This document shows positions 12,986-24,535 of a stretch of DNA of 64,000 nucleotides, in pieces. The notes under the pieces were generated by a model that worked only from the letters and a program-made list of their open reading frames with translations, was not told the DNA's origin and ran no database searches. The DNA is from Episyrphus balteatus (Eukaryota; Arthropoda; Insecta; Diptera; Syrphidae). How positions within the stretch are numbered: the first letter of the stretch is position 1; every line of letters begins with the position of its first letter. The DNA lies in the NCBI RefSeq assembly GCF_945859705.1, contig NC_079138.1, positions 4,278,001 to 4,342,000 on the forward strand. The letters run 5' to 3'. A program made the position numbers and the translations under genes.

Positions 12986-13282
12986 CTTATAATCAGGGAT
13001 AGGATGTTGTGGAATTTGCCTTTTTTTCTTGCTTAATCCTACGACATTATAGATTAAAAACAAACACGTTTCACGTCCCCCTAGTGCCAAATATATGTAT
13101 TTTATTTTGCCTTTTCTTTCGTTATTGCCTTTTTTTGCCTTTTCTCCTGTTATTGCCTTTTTTTGCCTTTTCCTATGTTTTTTATCTTTTTAGCGTCTTT
13201 AATGTAATGCCTACACACAAAACACTCAAATATACAAACAAAAAGATAATTTACTCAATATATTACTTTCTCAATATAATCA

Positions 13283-14114
13283 GCCCTATCGAGGTATCCG
13301 TTCGGAGAAATTTTCTATCGAGGTATCCGTTCCGATTGAAATATCGGAGAATCTTCCGATGAAACTAGGCGCCTATCAACGCATTGCGATGAAGTGTGTT
13401 CAACAAAGATTTTTTGACAGTTGTGCTTTGAATTTCATCGGAAATTCTCCGACATGAAATAGTTGCGGAATATTTTAAGAAAAGTGGAATTTCACAGAAA
13501 GAAATATAAAAATGGAAATAGCAAGAGAGGTTGGTTGAAATTAAGAAGACTTGAGCATCACAAGGATTTTTATTTATTGAATAAATCGCGCTGACACATG
13601 TGTCAAATGAATGCGATTGTATACTTTATTTTTTTGTTCAAAAGTGGATACCTTGAAAGATATGTAAGTTCCGATCGGAACGGGCCATCGTTTCTCCGAA
13701 CGGATACCTCGATAGCACAGTACACATAAAAAGGTAATATATTCCGAACTGACATTGGTCGCCAGATTGTCAAAACATGACACTTTGGCGACCAATGTCA
13801 GCTACCAAATTCTTAATTGTTTAAAATACCGACGAAAAACGCACAAAAACCGATAAACCACGCACACCACTAATTTTTAAACAATTATTTACCATTTTCC
13901 GCGATGAAACACGAAGAAAATTTGTTATTTTTCAATTTATAATATTTTTAAATGACATTTTATAAATTAAAACAAAAACAAATTTCCTGTTTACTGCGAT
14001 TGAAATATAAAAATTAAAGGCCGACCTGACAGATTGGTGCCCATTTTTGACAAACAAATTTTGACAACGTTCGGAATATATTACCTTATTATGTGTACTG
14101 TGCCTCGATAGGCC
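13283..14114. mobile_element. Palindromic element (13286-13715, continued after an inserted MITE)
   Basis: A perfect 25-bp inverted repeat begins CTATCGAGGTATCCGTTCGG at 13286. Its complement ends at 13715, and the last 9 bp are present again at 14103-14111 because another element inserted there. The first 19 bases of the left arm are nearly repeated at 13315. The flanking trinucleotide GCC occurs on both sides (13283-13285 and 14112-14114), a possible 3-bp duplication. It is non-coding. Confidence 0.7.
13707..14111. mobile_element. MITE (13716-14102) with exact 9-bp TSD, Mutator-like
   Basis: The terminal inverted repeat starts CACAGTACACATAA and continues as GGTAATATATTCCGAAC on both sides. 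It is flanked by an exact 9-bp duplication CCTCGATAG at 13707-13715 and 14103-14111. Nine-base duplications are typical of Mutator-like elements. The interior includes a perfect 16-bp stem, CTGACATTGGTCGCCA at 13749-13764 with its complement at 13786-13801. Confidence 0.82.
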
Positions 14115-14280
14115 TGAATATCCATATTTAGTATTCACTAATTATCCCACACAAACAAATTCGAATGAAAAGATCTACCTATGCAACTTGTTTGTCTGCT
14201 ATTGCTACCATTTATTGCCTTCTACGTTCTATTGCGCGGCCGGCAACCGACACGTTCAAAAGCTAACTACTCAAGCTAAC

Positions 14281-14515
14281 TTACGCCTAGTACGCATCTG
14301 AAGCGAAACGAAAAAATTTTGAAGTCTCCAAAGTCAATAGCGAACATATTAAAGAAAAAATACCACAAATAAAAAAATTCAAGAAAAAACATCAGAAAAT
14401 AAGTCTTAAAGCAAAAACAAAACAAATTTAATTTCGTTCAAAATTTCGTGAAAATTTCGTATGGAAAATTTTGTATGGAAAATTTCGTTTCGCTTCAGCT
14501 GCGTACTAGGATTTA
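14281..14515. mobile_element. TTA-flanked MITE (14284-14512), CCTAGTACGC family
   Basis: The arms begin near CCTAGTACGCATCTGAAGCG and, in complement at the right, CCTAGTACGCAGCTGAAGCG, continuing with AAACGAAA. TTA sits on each side (14281-14283 and 14513-14515). A 3-bp TWA duplication is what PIF/Harbinger elements make. It shares end bases with the palindrome at 42033-42182 and the relic at 55872-55916. Confidence 0.7.
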
Positions 14516-14709
14516 CTCAATTTACAATATTCATGTATGCATATCGTCGCCCTAGTATTTAAGTGCCGTATACGGCATTTTTTGATTTTTAGTTAATATA
14601 TACATAGTTCAAATTTATCTTTTCTACATACATGTAATTGGGCATCTGAAATTCGTTTAGTATTCAAAATATTTAAATTTTTGTCCAAAACGAATTTGCC
14701 GTATACGCC

Positions 14710-15042
14710 ATGAAAATCAGAAGTTTCTTTTGTTCATACACGTTTGTACGTCAAAAAAAAAAACATCGACGTATGTATGTCAAAAAAATTCTCAAAATTT
14801 TCATAAATTGTAATACAAATTTTGACGTAAATGCTAAAATTTGGTGTTTACGTCAAACAATACGTGAATATCTCAGCAACGAAAAAAAGAAGAAAAAAAG
14901 AATAACTGATTTGAAAACAGCACCCTCGAAAAAAAAGTGCTTTAATTCGGCTCAACTCGTTTCTACAGATGTAGAGAATTCTTTTAGCCCCTTTAAAGTA
15001 CTCTTAAAGGACAATCACAGGCGCTTGTTACCTGAAATTTAA
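14710..15042 (+). pseudogene. hAT transposase C-terminal (dimerisation) fragment
   Basis: An open frame of 110 codons lies immediately inside the right end of the 12994-15182 hAT element. Near its C-terminus it reads LVSTDVENSFSPFK followed by LLKDNHRRLLPE. This resembles the (T)SVERSFS-x-(Y/F)K-x2-L-x-D-x-R-R-x-L signature of the hAT C-terminal dimerisation region. No N-terminal or catalytic part remains, and a large lysine-rich low-complexity stretch precedes the motif. It cannot encode an active transposase. The assignment rests on this motif and on its expected position at the 3' end of a hAT element. Confidence 0.6.
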
Positions 15043-15190
15043 AAAAAAAATCATGATTGTTCAAATTACTACAATTAATTTTTATATTTCATTTTTTCTC
15101 TCAATAAATGCCTTTTTATGCCTTTTTGGGAGTTTTATTTTGCCTTTTTTTAAGTTTTTAGGTCCACAAGATCCTATCCCTGCTTATAAT

Positions 15191-18053
15191 ACTTCATATA
15201 AGTTGGCAGGGGCTCGTTCCAAATTTCAATGTTTAAAAATTTTTGTTGATACATTATGTAGTTGGTATACCTATTTGGTTGGAAACTAAAATTTATGTCA
15301 GTTATAGCTGCTGTGGGGCTTTTAGGAGAAAACAAATTTCAAAATAGATAGAAATAAGAAAATCAGCAAAAACCCGTATCATTTAGGCAGACCAAAGCCC
15401 TGAATATTTTTTACCATTTTATTAAAGAAACTCGGAGAATTTTTTTTTTCGTATTTGTTTTCAAATTTATGAGCCTATGGCACGGTAATGATTTGAAATG
15501 GTGTTTTATGTATTTTATTTACTTATGTTATCCTATTTTAGAAATATTAGTGAAAACAAAACATATTCTAATGTTTATTTTTAATTTTGGTTTACCATTA
15601 TACTAAGACTATATGCTTTTAATGTCTAAGAAATGGTTCTCTGAAAAGTATATATCTACTATTAATAAATGGCTAAAAAAATATTGACCAGTAGATTCTA
15701 AATATTCCAAATATTTAAAGGGTGTCAAAAAAGAGCAAGAAATTTGGTTCACTTAATATAAACAGAAGACAGTTCTAAAATTAATATAAAGAAAATAAAA
15801 AGAAATTCATTAAAAATGTTGGCTAAGAAAGTTCAGTTGAAATAGATTCATTGAGAAAACGAAACATTTTAACCGAAAAGGAAAAAAAAACGTTTACCAG
15901 TTGGGAAGGTCATTGCATGTGGGCTTGAGTGGTGTAAAATTTCTATTCTTAAATTATTTTACATATTCCCAAAGACAACAATACGAAGGCAGGATATTTC
16001 ATAAAAATTTATCAAGTGAAATCCATTAAATAATCATTCTTCGGGTTTCCAGCTGCGGCCAATCACCAATACTTACCTGATTATTGTTTTAGCCCTTTTT
16101 CATGTGAACCGACTTTATTGCTTACAAAATTTAATTGTTTTACAAAATTTAGAAAAAAAAAAATATGAATATAAACCAATAAATAAAGTTGCTTATAAAA
16201 GAGAATGCCCCAAAAAAAAAAAAACGGGCGATTAAAATGAGACCTATAAATGGTTTGAAAGACCATCAATCGTAAATAACAAATGAAGAATTGAGAATGA
16301 AAGGCGTTAAATGTGAAAATGACAACTTAAATTTTGGTATTATTGCCTTTCATCTAGTGTCATTATCCTTAGTTTATAAGTTAGCTAAATCTCTCTCATT
16401 TTTCATATAAAAAATTATTAAATAAAAACTTCAAACTCGAGGCTCGAAATCTTCCACTTAACTTCTCCTCATCGCCAACGCTTCAAATATTTAATTTTAT
16501 TCTCATAAAACCATCTCAGGAAGTTGCAATGACAAGTTAGTGTTTTTTCATGCAAAACTCTGTATTTGCAGGGAAGTTAAATTGTCTTGATTTTAGTGCC
16601 ATGAGATTCAGGCATCGACATTATAGCTACCCTACGATGATTTCCCACAACCTAAGATTATTTTTTAAATGCTACAGTTTGCTTGTTTTTATACAAAATG
16701 AACATGATGGACTAAGGATCCACAGCCATTAGGTGGATCTATTGATAACATAAAATAATTGCCATTTTGGATTACCCAATTAGATTTGGATGAATAAGAT
16801 GGGAAACTCTTGCAGAGCCATGTGTGCTAATTCCAAAAATAAAGTCCACTAAAAATGTATTTTCTTAAAAATAAGGATGATACCTAGAAAAAATTGTTGC
16901 CACATGATAGATCTTCCTTAACTTTTACTAAAATTTCTGGTGTATGAATGTTTTTTCTGAATCCATCTTAAAACAATATGTTTTTAAAGTATGAGTTTTC
17001 AAGTACATTTTACTTACAGAAGGCAATATTTAAACCGTTTTGAACATAACTTTTACGTATTGTGGAAGAAAATTAAATCAATATAATAATAATTCATATA
17101 CCGCGTATTATGGTATCGTTTTTTCCTACTTATCATCCTTATTTCGGAAAATGCATTGTTAATGCACTTTATTTTGGAATAAGTTGACTAGACTCTGCAA
17201 GTATATCACATCTTATACTTACATCCAAATTTGAAATAAAGAATCTTCATTGCAACTTTCACGGATGGTTTTATGACAAAAAAAAATTCATATTGGTTAA
17301 CTACTGTTTTTATTACATTTAGTAGGTAGTATGAAGGCTAGGGTGTCCGTTATTTCCCAAAGTGATGTTTTCGGGGGAGACACCCCCTAGATCGAAAGTT
17401 TAGGGCCTAAATAAGGGGAATTTAGCATTTTGGAGGTCATATTAACCCGTGCCTCTAGGGTCATACATAAAATTTTTTTTCTCTCGAGTTAAATCATCTA
17501 TTTTTAAAATGTCTGATAATTCTGGTTGGAAAACTGGTACTTTAAAAGATCACATTCAAAATTTCCCGTTAAAAAATTTTTTTATATTTTATTTCGGTTT
17601 TTGAAATTATTAGCTGTTTTCGTAGTTTTTGCTTGTACGTTTTATTTTGTTCTACTTAAAGTAAGCAACCTATCACACAATTTTAAATGCAATTTTATTG
17701 GTTTTTAAGCGTTTTCCAATATTGCATTCAAAAATGTGTGTAAAAATCAAAAATTTTAATTTTTTTTTTTTAATTTTTATTTGAAATATTTGCCGTTTTT
17801 ATAACGTTTAAATTTATTTTTCTCGAAATACAAAAGACATGTTTACAATATTTTTATTGAATTTTGTTTAACAATTATCCACCTTAAAAATGACATCAGA
17901 GTGAACCCATTTGAAGTTATTCAAACTTAAAGTTTAAAATATATGAAATTATGACTTTTTTGGGTAAACTATAGACCGATTAAAAAAAAAATTATTTATT
18001 TTTGTTCATAGTTACATCGAAAATATTGTTGGAAATGACGAAAAAAAGATATA
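15191..18053. other. A+T-rich DNA, nothing recognised
   Basis: Short frames and simple A/T runs only. I saw no terminal inverted repeat, RNA gene or coding motif on either strand. Confidence 0.45.
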
Positions 18054-19697
18054 TAGTAGGGGAGCCCGAGATGCTAAATTTGCAGTTACTCGAGCGTCAT
18101 GGGGATCTTTTGGATTGCGAAGATTAGGTTCTAAAACGAAAAAAAGTATATGGAAGTTTTCCATTTAAGTGAGGAAAAGAGCTTATAAACACTCTAAAAA
18201 AATGTAAAACAAAACTGTCACATTGAAAAACTCGAGCGCGTCAGATATTAATAGAGTATACTCGCATTGGCTTTGTGACAACCGATATATATTAATCTGA
18301 CAATTAGACAGTGGTGGGTGGCTGAAAAAAGCGGTAGAAAAAATTTTAAAAAAAAGTTATTCGAGCGTGTCAGATTTTAAGAGGGCACGTTCAGTGAACT
18401 CCAAATAGTGTTCAATTTGAATAACTGACGATTTGGACGTGGCCTACACTTATAAATCAATTTTGAAAATGTAAAAAAAAATTGTTAACTTAAGTTACTC
18501 GAGCGCGTCAGATTTTTGTACTGTAGGCTCAGATCGATGTCAGAGTCACCCTAAATGATAATCTGACAATTATGTTAAGGAGTATTGCTAATCTGACAAT
18601 TTAAAAAAAAAAATAATGAGAAAGTTTTTGAGTAAAACAATATTTTTCGTTTCTTCTGGTTATTACTGGATGTAAAACAAAATTTACATTATATACAAAG
18701 GTCAATCAATAATTTAATATTCATCATCACTGGATTCGTCTTCCAGGTTGGTTCCACTTCTTCAACTTTGTCGTCATATCTCGTGTTTCTGTTAGCAAAA
18801 AGTGTTGTGATACCTACTTGATAATCTTTCTTTCGTATGATATTATATTATTAAAAAGTAAACGTACCTAAAGTCATAAGTTTTGCTCGTCTGGTCTTTT
18901 ACGAAAGAAAAAAAATACCCCAAATCTACGTAATGACCAGACGATCAGAGTTTTTATATTTATTAAAGATGGGGCTTTTGCTATAAAGTTAAGAATGTCA
19001 CGTTACTCCTCTATACAAAAATTTGAGTATTGGACCGGTCTGGAAATTCTCCGATAATGAATTCCATATAAAACGTCTTTTAGGGCTTATTCCCTTTGGC
19101 ACGTTATTTTTTATCAAATTTTAATGAATTCTTTGGATTTTTTTTTAAGTCAATCCACATAATAAGTGTAAATAAATTAGACAAAAAAATTAAGATATTT
19201 CGACAAAACGTTAAAAACTCACCAACATGAACCAAAAAATTGTATTTTTTTGTATAGGTACTGTACGTGCATGCTTTATCGATAATTTTGGCTATATTGC
19301 CCCATGAAAACCGTCAGATTATATGTTTTTCGTGTTCCTGATGAAATTCCTTTCAGAATAAAAAAAAATTAATCGCGCTCGAATATTTCGAGGTGACGGT
19401 TTTTTTTTTACAACTTTGTGCCTCTCCCATTTTCTTATGCCACGCTCAAATTGTCAGATTATTGAAATATACACTTTTCTGAATGTACTTAACCTACCAT
19501 TTCTTAATCTGACGCGCTCGAGTATTTCCGAGGATCGATTTTTTTTTACTAATCTGACGGGCTGCCCACAAAGAACACCACTGTGTAAAGCTTTTTTATT
19601 TGGTAGGAGTACATTACTGGAGTACAAGCTTTCTCCCCATATGATTTTCTGACGCGCTCGAGTAACGCGCGAAATCCCTTCCTGGGCTCCCCTACTA
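18054..19697. mobile_element. Non-autonomous element (18056-19695) with CTCGAGCGCGTCAG subterminal repeats
   Basis: The ends GTAGGGGAGCCC and GGGCTCCCCTAC form a perfect 12-bp inverted repeat flanked by TA on both sides (18054-18055 and 19696-19697). Inside, the motif TTACTCGAGCGCGTCAGAT or close variants lie at about 18088, 18232, 18359 and 18495, pointing inward. Its complement lies at about 19373, 19507 and 19646. A second word, ATCTGACAAT, occurs at least three times on the left and once in complement on the right. No transposase frame is present. The array looks like transposase-binding sites; the superfamily is undetermined. Confidence 0.75.
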
Positions 19698-20079
19698 ATA
19701 CTGTAAAAGTAACAGCTCTTAATATTAATATTAAGTACTGCCGCATCTCAAATTTCTATTTCCTATATGATTTACATGGTAAAGATTGTATTTTTGGGTT
19801 TTAATTATTCATCAAAAAGGATAGATTTGATCATTTTCTTATGTAAAATTGAACGCTCTACATTTTTTTTTGGTTAACAGCTCCGTTTCGAAGTTTTCCA
19901 ACTTTAAAATATAAAATGCGATTTTTTCTTCATTTTTTCCAATTTTTTGACGAAATTACTTGGTTTTTCAAAAAATTTGGCAAAATTTTCGAATTTTTTG
20001 CATTCTATATTGTTTTTTTTTTTTTTGTTTTGGTTTCCCAGATCTTTTTATTCATTGCATTGCGCATTAAAGTTAAATA
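19698..20079. other. A+T-rich DNA, nothing recognised
   Basis: No repeat partner or coding sequence was seen in this stretch. Confidence 0.4.
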
Positions 20080-20340
20080 CAATTTTCCTGCGCTAGATCC
20101 AAAAATATAACGTGTTTAAAAAAAAGAACATATTTTTACCGTTATCTCAGGATTTTGAATATGAAATTAATTGAAATTTTGCACATTTATAGTTTATTTA
20201 ATTAACTATCTACAGTACAAATTTCATTTATCTATCTATCAAAATAAAAAAAAATTATAATCAATTGTTTTTTACAGTCGCTTTTCATATTGTTTCAAAT
20301 CACTACGATACTAAAGAAGTTTTCAATTTTGCAAGGGTTC
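20080..20340 (-). repeat. Dispersed 0.8-kb repeat, copy B (outer end only)
   Basis: The blocks 'ataacgtgttta', 'gttatctcagga', 'atatgaaattaattgaaatt', 'aattaactatctacagta' and 'tttcaaatcactacgatact' (to 'aagaagttttca') match 27420-27655 in the same orientation. They match 22462-22690 in complement. Only the outer third of the repeat is present. Confidence 0.75.
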
Positions 20341-22197
20341 AATAATAAAATACAGACGGGACCTCAGGAACAGAATGGCTAGCCAACAATGCAATACATC
20401 GCGAAAAGCCCTAAAATTTGTATCTCTTCTGTTTCTGGTGATTCAAGTCCTTAAGATGGGTAGGGTATATCTTCGAAGAAAATAAGTAAACTGAGTGCAT
20501 ATTAAAAACATTAAATGTGCACTAAGTTATTTTTTTCTAATATCCTGATTCTTCCCTATACATAAACAAACATGGGGCCCTAGTATCCGTGAGGGTCCCG
20601 GGGCACTGCTCCACCTGCCTCTGCTCGCTCGTGTCCTTTTTGCCACTGTTTCCACTTCTTGTTGAAGTCATTGAGTTTTATTGGTGCAATTTCTTCTTTC
20701 AAACTCTTGACGAATAAAAAAAAATCGTCTGAGGTTATCGTTAAAATTTCAAAAAAGCTTTTTTTCGAAATCACACAATTTCAATTGAATTTAATGTCAA
20801 AACCATAGAATAATCATAAAACATCAGATTTTTTTCATTTCGGGGGATGAAGGCACTATACTTATCTTTCACTCTTCATATGCTTCCTTTGCAATAAAGA
20901 GTTCCTCGCAAACAGATAAACCTATACATATCTACGAATGGGGTGGAGGGGGGGGGGAGGTACTAATACTATAGATACAAACACAGTATATTAATTAGCC
21001 TTTGCCGCGGCATAACACAAACACTATAAACACGCAAACTTACTGGGCCATTAAAACCACAACAAAACAATAAAAACAATAAACCCTCCCCGAAAAGTTA
21101 AATATGAAATATTAGCAATTAAACGTAGAACTCACGTTCCCAACAAATAATTCATATGGACATGCCAGGACCATACTTTTATTTTCTTAATCTTTTTCTT
21201 TTACCTACTACATGCTACATGCATGCATGTGTCCTTGTCCCTGTTCCTGTGCCTGTGCCTTAACTTATGTTGCATGCGTTAGCTTTTTCTTTTTTTTTTT
21301 CTTTACTATACCATAAACATAAATAAATAAATAAAATGAAGCAGTTTATTTCACTTATGCCTCTGCCTCCAAACAGTCAATTAGTCGGTGAAATCACGTT
21401 CAGGAGGTGTCACACTAATTTCTTTTCTACAAAACAAGCTATCTGATCTGATTTTAATTGTTTTTTTTTTTTGTGACTTTATTAAGACTTTATTTTGATA
21501 TTCGTAAGTTGAGAAATGTATGAAAATAGACAAAGCCGAGGGACAATTTAATATTTTCCAAGTTAATTTTTCTCATTTCTATAATTTATCTACCATAGTT
21601 AATGTTAATTGATTGGAACCAAAGTCAAAGTTTTATAACATCTTTTTATTATAATATACCTTTAGCTTCAGTAGAATCCCAGTTGACAGTTCGTTAAACA
21701 AAATTAAGCGCAGTTCTTCACATGTATGTGGGCAGGTTAGGTACCTATTTGGTTGACAAGACAAGGGTTTTACACCAGTTGTTCCGTTACATAAATAGCT
21801 ATTAGCAGCGACTCCTATCGTTATAGTTTTTTTTTTTTTTTGCATAAAGCAGTGCACTTTTACGCATGCAAGTTAGCATATACCTAACAAGCAACCCTTC
21901 TTTGTATAATGTTGTTGATCGTTCCTGTGTCATTTTGCACAGGTAATAAGCGGAAAGGGTATCATTAGTTCAATTTCGATGAGAAGTACCTAATAATTGT
22001 TTTTAGTTTTTTTTTTTTTTAATTTTTTTTCCACCGCTTTCAATAATTTTTTTTTTTCATTTCGCGCTTTGATGGGCACATAGCTGCATATATAAATGTT
22101 ATTTTTATTTCTTATACATATACAAACAAACTACAGTCACTTTCAAAAGTATCGACTAACAATTTTTTTTGATTTTATTATGGTACTTATTTTTTTT
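20341..22197. other. Mostly unique DNA, nothing coding supported
   Basis: A short G+C-richer patch lies at 20575-20650 and a G run of about 10 near 20951. No transposon ends or coding motif could be supported. Confidence 0.35.
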
Positions 22198-22440
22198 GGG
22201 TTGGGGTCAAAATTTTGCCTTTTTTCAAAATTCTGCTTTTAAAAATTCATAGTTTTTCAAAATTTTGCTTTTCAAAGTTGTCCTTTTTCATAATTCAGTT
22301 TTACAAAATTCTACAAAAAAAAATAAAAGCGCCCGCTTTTTAACGAAACCATTTTTTAATTTTTTGCAGAATTTTGTAAAATCATCATCTCGCAAAATTT
22401 GCTACTTATTTGAGATTACTTACTTCAATTTTTTGTAGTT
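22198..22440 (+). mobile_element. Left-end fragment of the Foldback-like CAAAATTCTGC element
   Basis: It begins GGGTTGGGGTCAAAATTTTG and contains several diverged CAAAATTCTGCTTTT units. It then carries the same internal blocks as 47411-47700 ('aaagcgcncgcttt', 'ttttttaattttttgcagaa', 'tttgcttatttga'). The right half is missing; the 0.8-kb dispersed repeat begins immediately downstream. Confidence 0.75.
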
Positions 22441-22454
22441 TCATTTTTTTTTTT

Positions 22455-23275
22455 TTTTAATGTGAAAGTTTCTTTAGTATCGTAGTGATCTGAAACAAGA
22501 TGAAACGAAAAAGCGACACGAAAAATCAATTGATCATAACTTTTTTGTTTTAATAAATAGATGAATGAAATTTATACAGTAGATAGGTAATTAAATAAAT
22601 TATGATTGTGCAAAATATCAATTAATTTCATATTAAAAATTCTGAGATAACGATGAAAAGATGTTCTTTTTTAAACACGTTATATCTTTTGATCTAGAGC
22701 ACATAACTAATTTATTTAACTTTAATACGCATGCTGATAATATTACCTTTCATTTAATATATCACACATAACGGTACGTGCTCTACAAGTTATATAATCT
22801 GTAATTGAAAAACTTGAAAAATACCTCAAAACACCTGTAAAGGTTTATTGTTAGTTTGAAATTTCGATATGGTTGGCTTTGAAAAATTCTTACTTTTTTT
22901 GTAGCCATGGTAGAAATATGATTGAAGCGTCATATAAAAGGTGAAATAATAATGATATAAAATTTATTATAGGTTGTCTTTTAAAAAATGGATTTAATGG
23001 CGTTAGAAGAGAAAAGAGATTGATTGTTTTGCTTGTTTTATGAAAACTAATTGGGTTAAAAAAAATTCTAGCTCTTTTTGTAGATGTTGTATAGACATGG
23101 TGTATATAAATATTTTGAGCTGAAAGAATAAGCTTTCAGATGGTATAAAATTTATTGTAGGTTGTCATATAAAAAAAGTGATGGAATAAAAAAAAAGTTA
23201 TATTTTTTCGATTTTTTTTTTTAAATGATTTTTAAGGTTTCACTTCAACCACGTGTAAATTGCACACATGATTTT
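22455..23275 (+). repeat. Dispersed 0.8-kb repeat, copy C (left arm of an inverted pair)
   Basis: This copy is complementary, over about 800 bp, to 26858-27655. Landmarks are 'agtatcgtagtgat' at its outer edge, 'cgttatatcttttgatctag', 'ggtacgtgctctacaagtta', 'atttcgatatggttggcttt', 'ttaatggcgttagaagagaa' and 'caaccacgtgtaaattgcac' at its inner edge. The arms are separated by about 3.6 kb. It is non-coding. Confidence 0.88.
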
Positions 23276-24404
23276 TTTTTTTTTTTGACAAATCAATAAA
23301 ATTAAAAATTTTGAAAAAAGGTCTTTAATGTTATTAATTGTTATTCTACCAAAGGAACATTTATTCAATCATTTTTTAACGTCCATATAAACCAATAAAT
23401 ACCAAATATATGGTGTGTCTTTTCCTTGATTTCTGGCTTAAAACAGAAAACTTCAGAGGCGAAAATCTTTTTTAACTGATCCAACTATGAAAAACTAAGG
23501 ACGCCATCGTGTTCAGCATACTCGAGTTATCGTTAGTATATAGGAGCGCCATCTGTCGGTTTTTTCAACTACTACAGTGTAATTACAAATAGAAGTAGAC
23601 ACCTTGCAAAACGACTGCTATTAATGCCCGTGGCGTTAGTATTACCCGACGAGGTTTGTGTATTTATTAATAAAAAAAAAAGAATGTTAAATGAAGGTTT
23701 GCAAAAATGATTAGTTGAGGCACAATCTTTAATGTAGTTCATCTTTCTTCCGGTGTCGTTGGCGTATGAGTAATCTGCGATGTCACATCTATTTCTAAAT
23801 AATTATTATATATTAATTAATTTTAAATCTTTAATGTTATAAAATTTTCCATACATTTAAAGTACTTAGAGAAACTTAAAAAATTTTTTTTTCTAACAAA
23901 AAGTTAAATATTCTTTTAACGGTGACTGTTAAAAACAGTTGAATATTTTTTTTTTTTTTTTTTATTTTATTTCTTTCGTTTTATTGTGTAGTCAGTCAAC
24001 CATCCATGGAGAGTTGCATTTACTACCTAGTAAGTAATATGCGTTTACTCGATAACAAGTTAATGACATAGTATCACCGATCACTGCCGACAAGTTTTAA
24101 GTTAACTAGGATGAATCGATACAATTTTTTTTTTTAGTTTTGCAAATGCAATTTCAATTGCATGTTTTTGAACTTCATTTTGTGACATTTATAATTGTTG
24201 GGTATGTAAATAGTTTGTTTGTTGGTGGTTTTGTTTACTTTAAGAAGAGGAGAGTTTGTGAGATAAAATGCAGACGAAATCTTTTATGATATCGTAATGA
24301 GAAATTGCTAAACTATTACTTTAAAAAAAAATTTCTAAACACACTACTTATGTACTACTGTGAATATCTACTCAGTAGTAGTCAATTTTATTCCAGCCAT
24401 CTAT
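23276..24404. other. A+T-rich DNA, nothing recognised
   Basis: This lies between the left 0.8-kb arm and the LINE fragment. Only simple runs such as T16-20 near 23950 were seen. Confidence 0.4.
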
Positions 24405-24535
24405 GCCAACACAAACACTTATTCGGCTGTGTAGAATGGAAAAGAGATGTCGGAGTATTTTGAAACATTCAATGGAGTCAAACAAGGATGTCTCCTCTCA
24501 CCCCTACTTTTTGCACTGTACATAACCCAAGTAAC

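Larger units (their letters stand above)
12986..15190 (+). mobile_element. hAT transposon remnant (12994-15182) with 8-bp TSD, invaded by other elements
   Basis: The termini CAGGGATAGGATGTTGTGG (left) and CAGGGATAGGATCTTGTGG (complement of the right end) differ at one of 19 positions. They are flanked by an exact 8-bp duplication CTTATAAT at 12986-12993 and 15183-15190. Subterminal TTTTGCCTTTTT repeats occur at both ends. A C-terminal transposase fragment remains before the right end. The interior holds a palindromic element at 13286-14111, which carries a further MITE, and a second MITE at 14284-14512. Confidence 0.88.

Noticed and set aside
13009..13362. 117-codon frame rich in F, L and Y
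   Set aside because: It lies over the TTTTGCC subterminal repeats of the hAT element and crosses into the 13286 palindrome. The hydrophobicity is a result of T-rich DNA.
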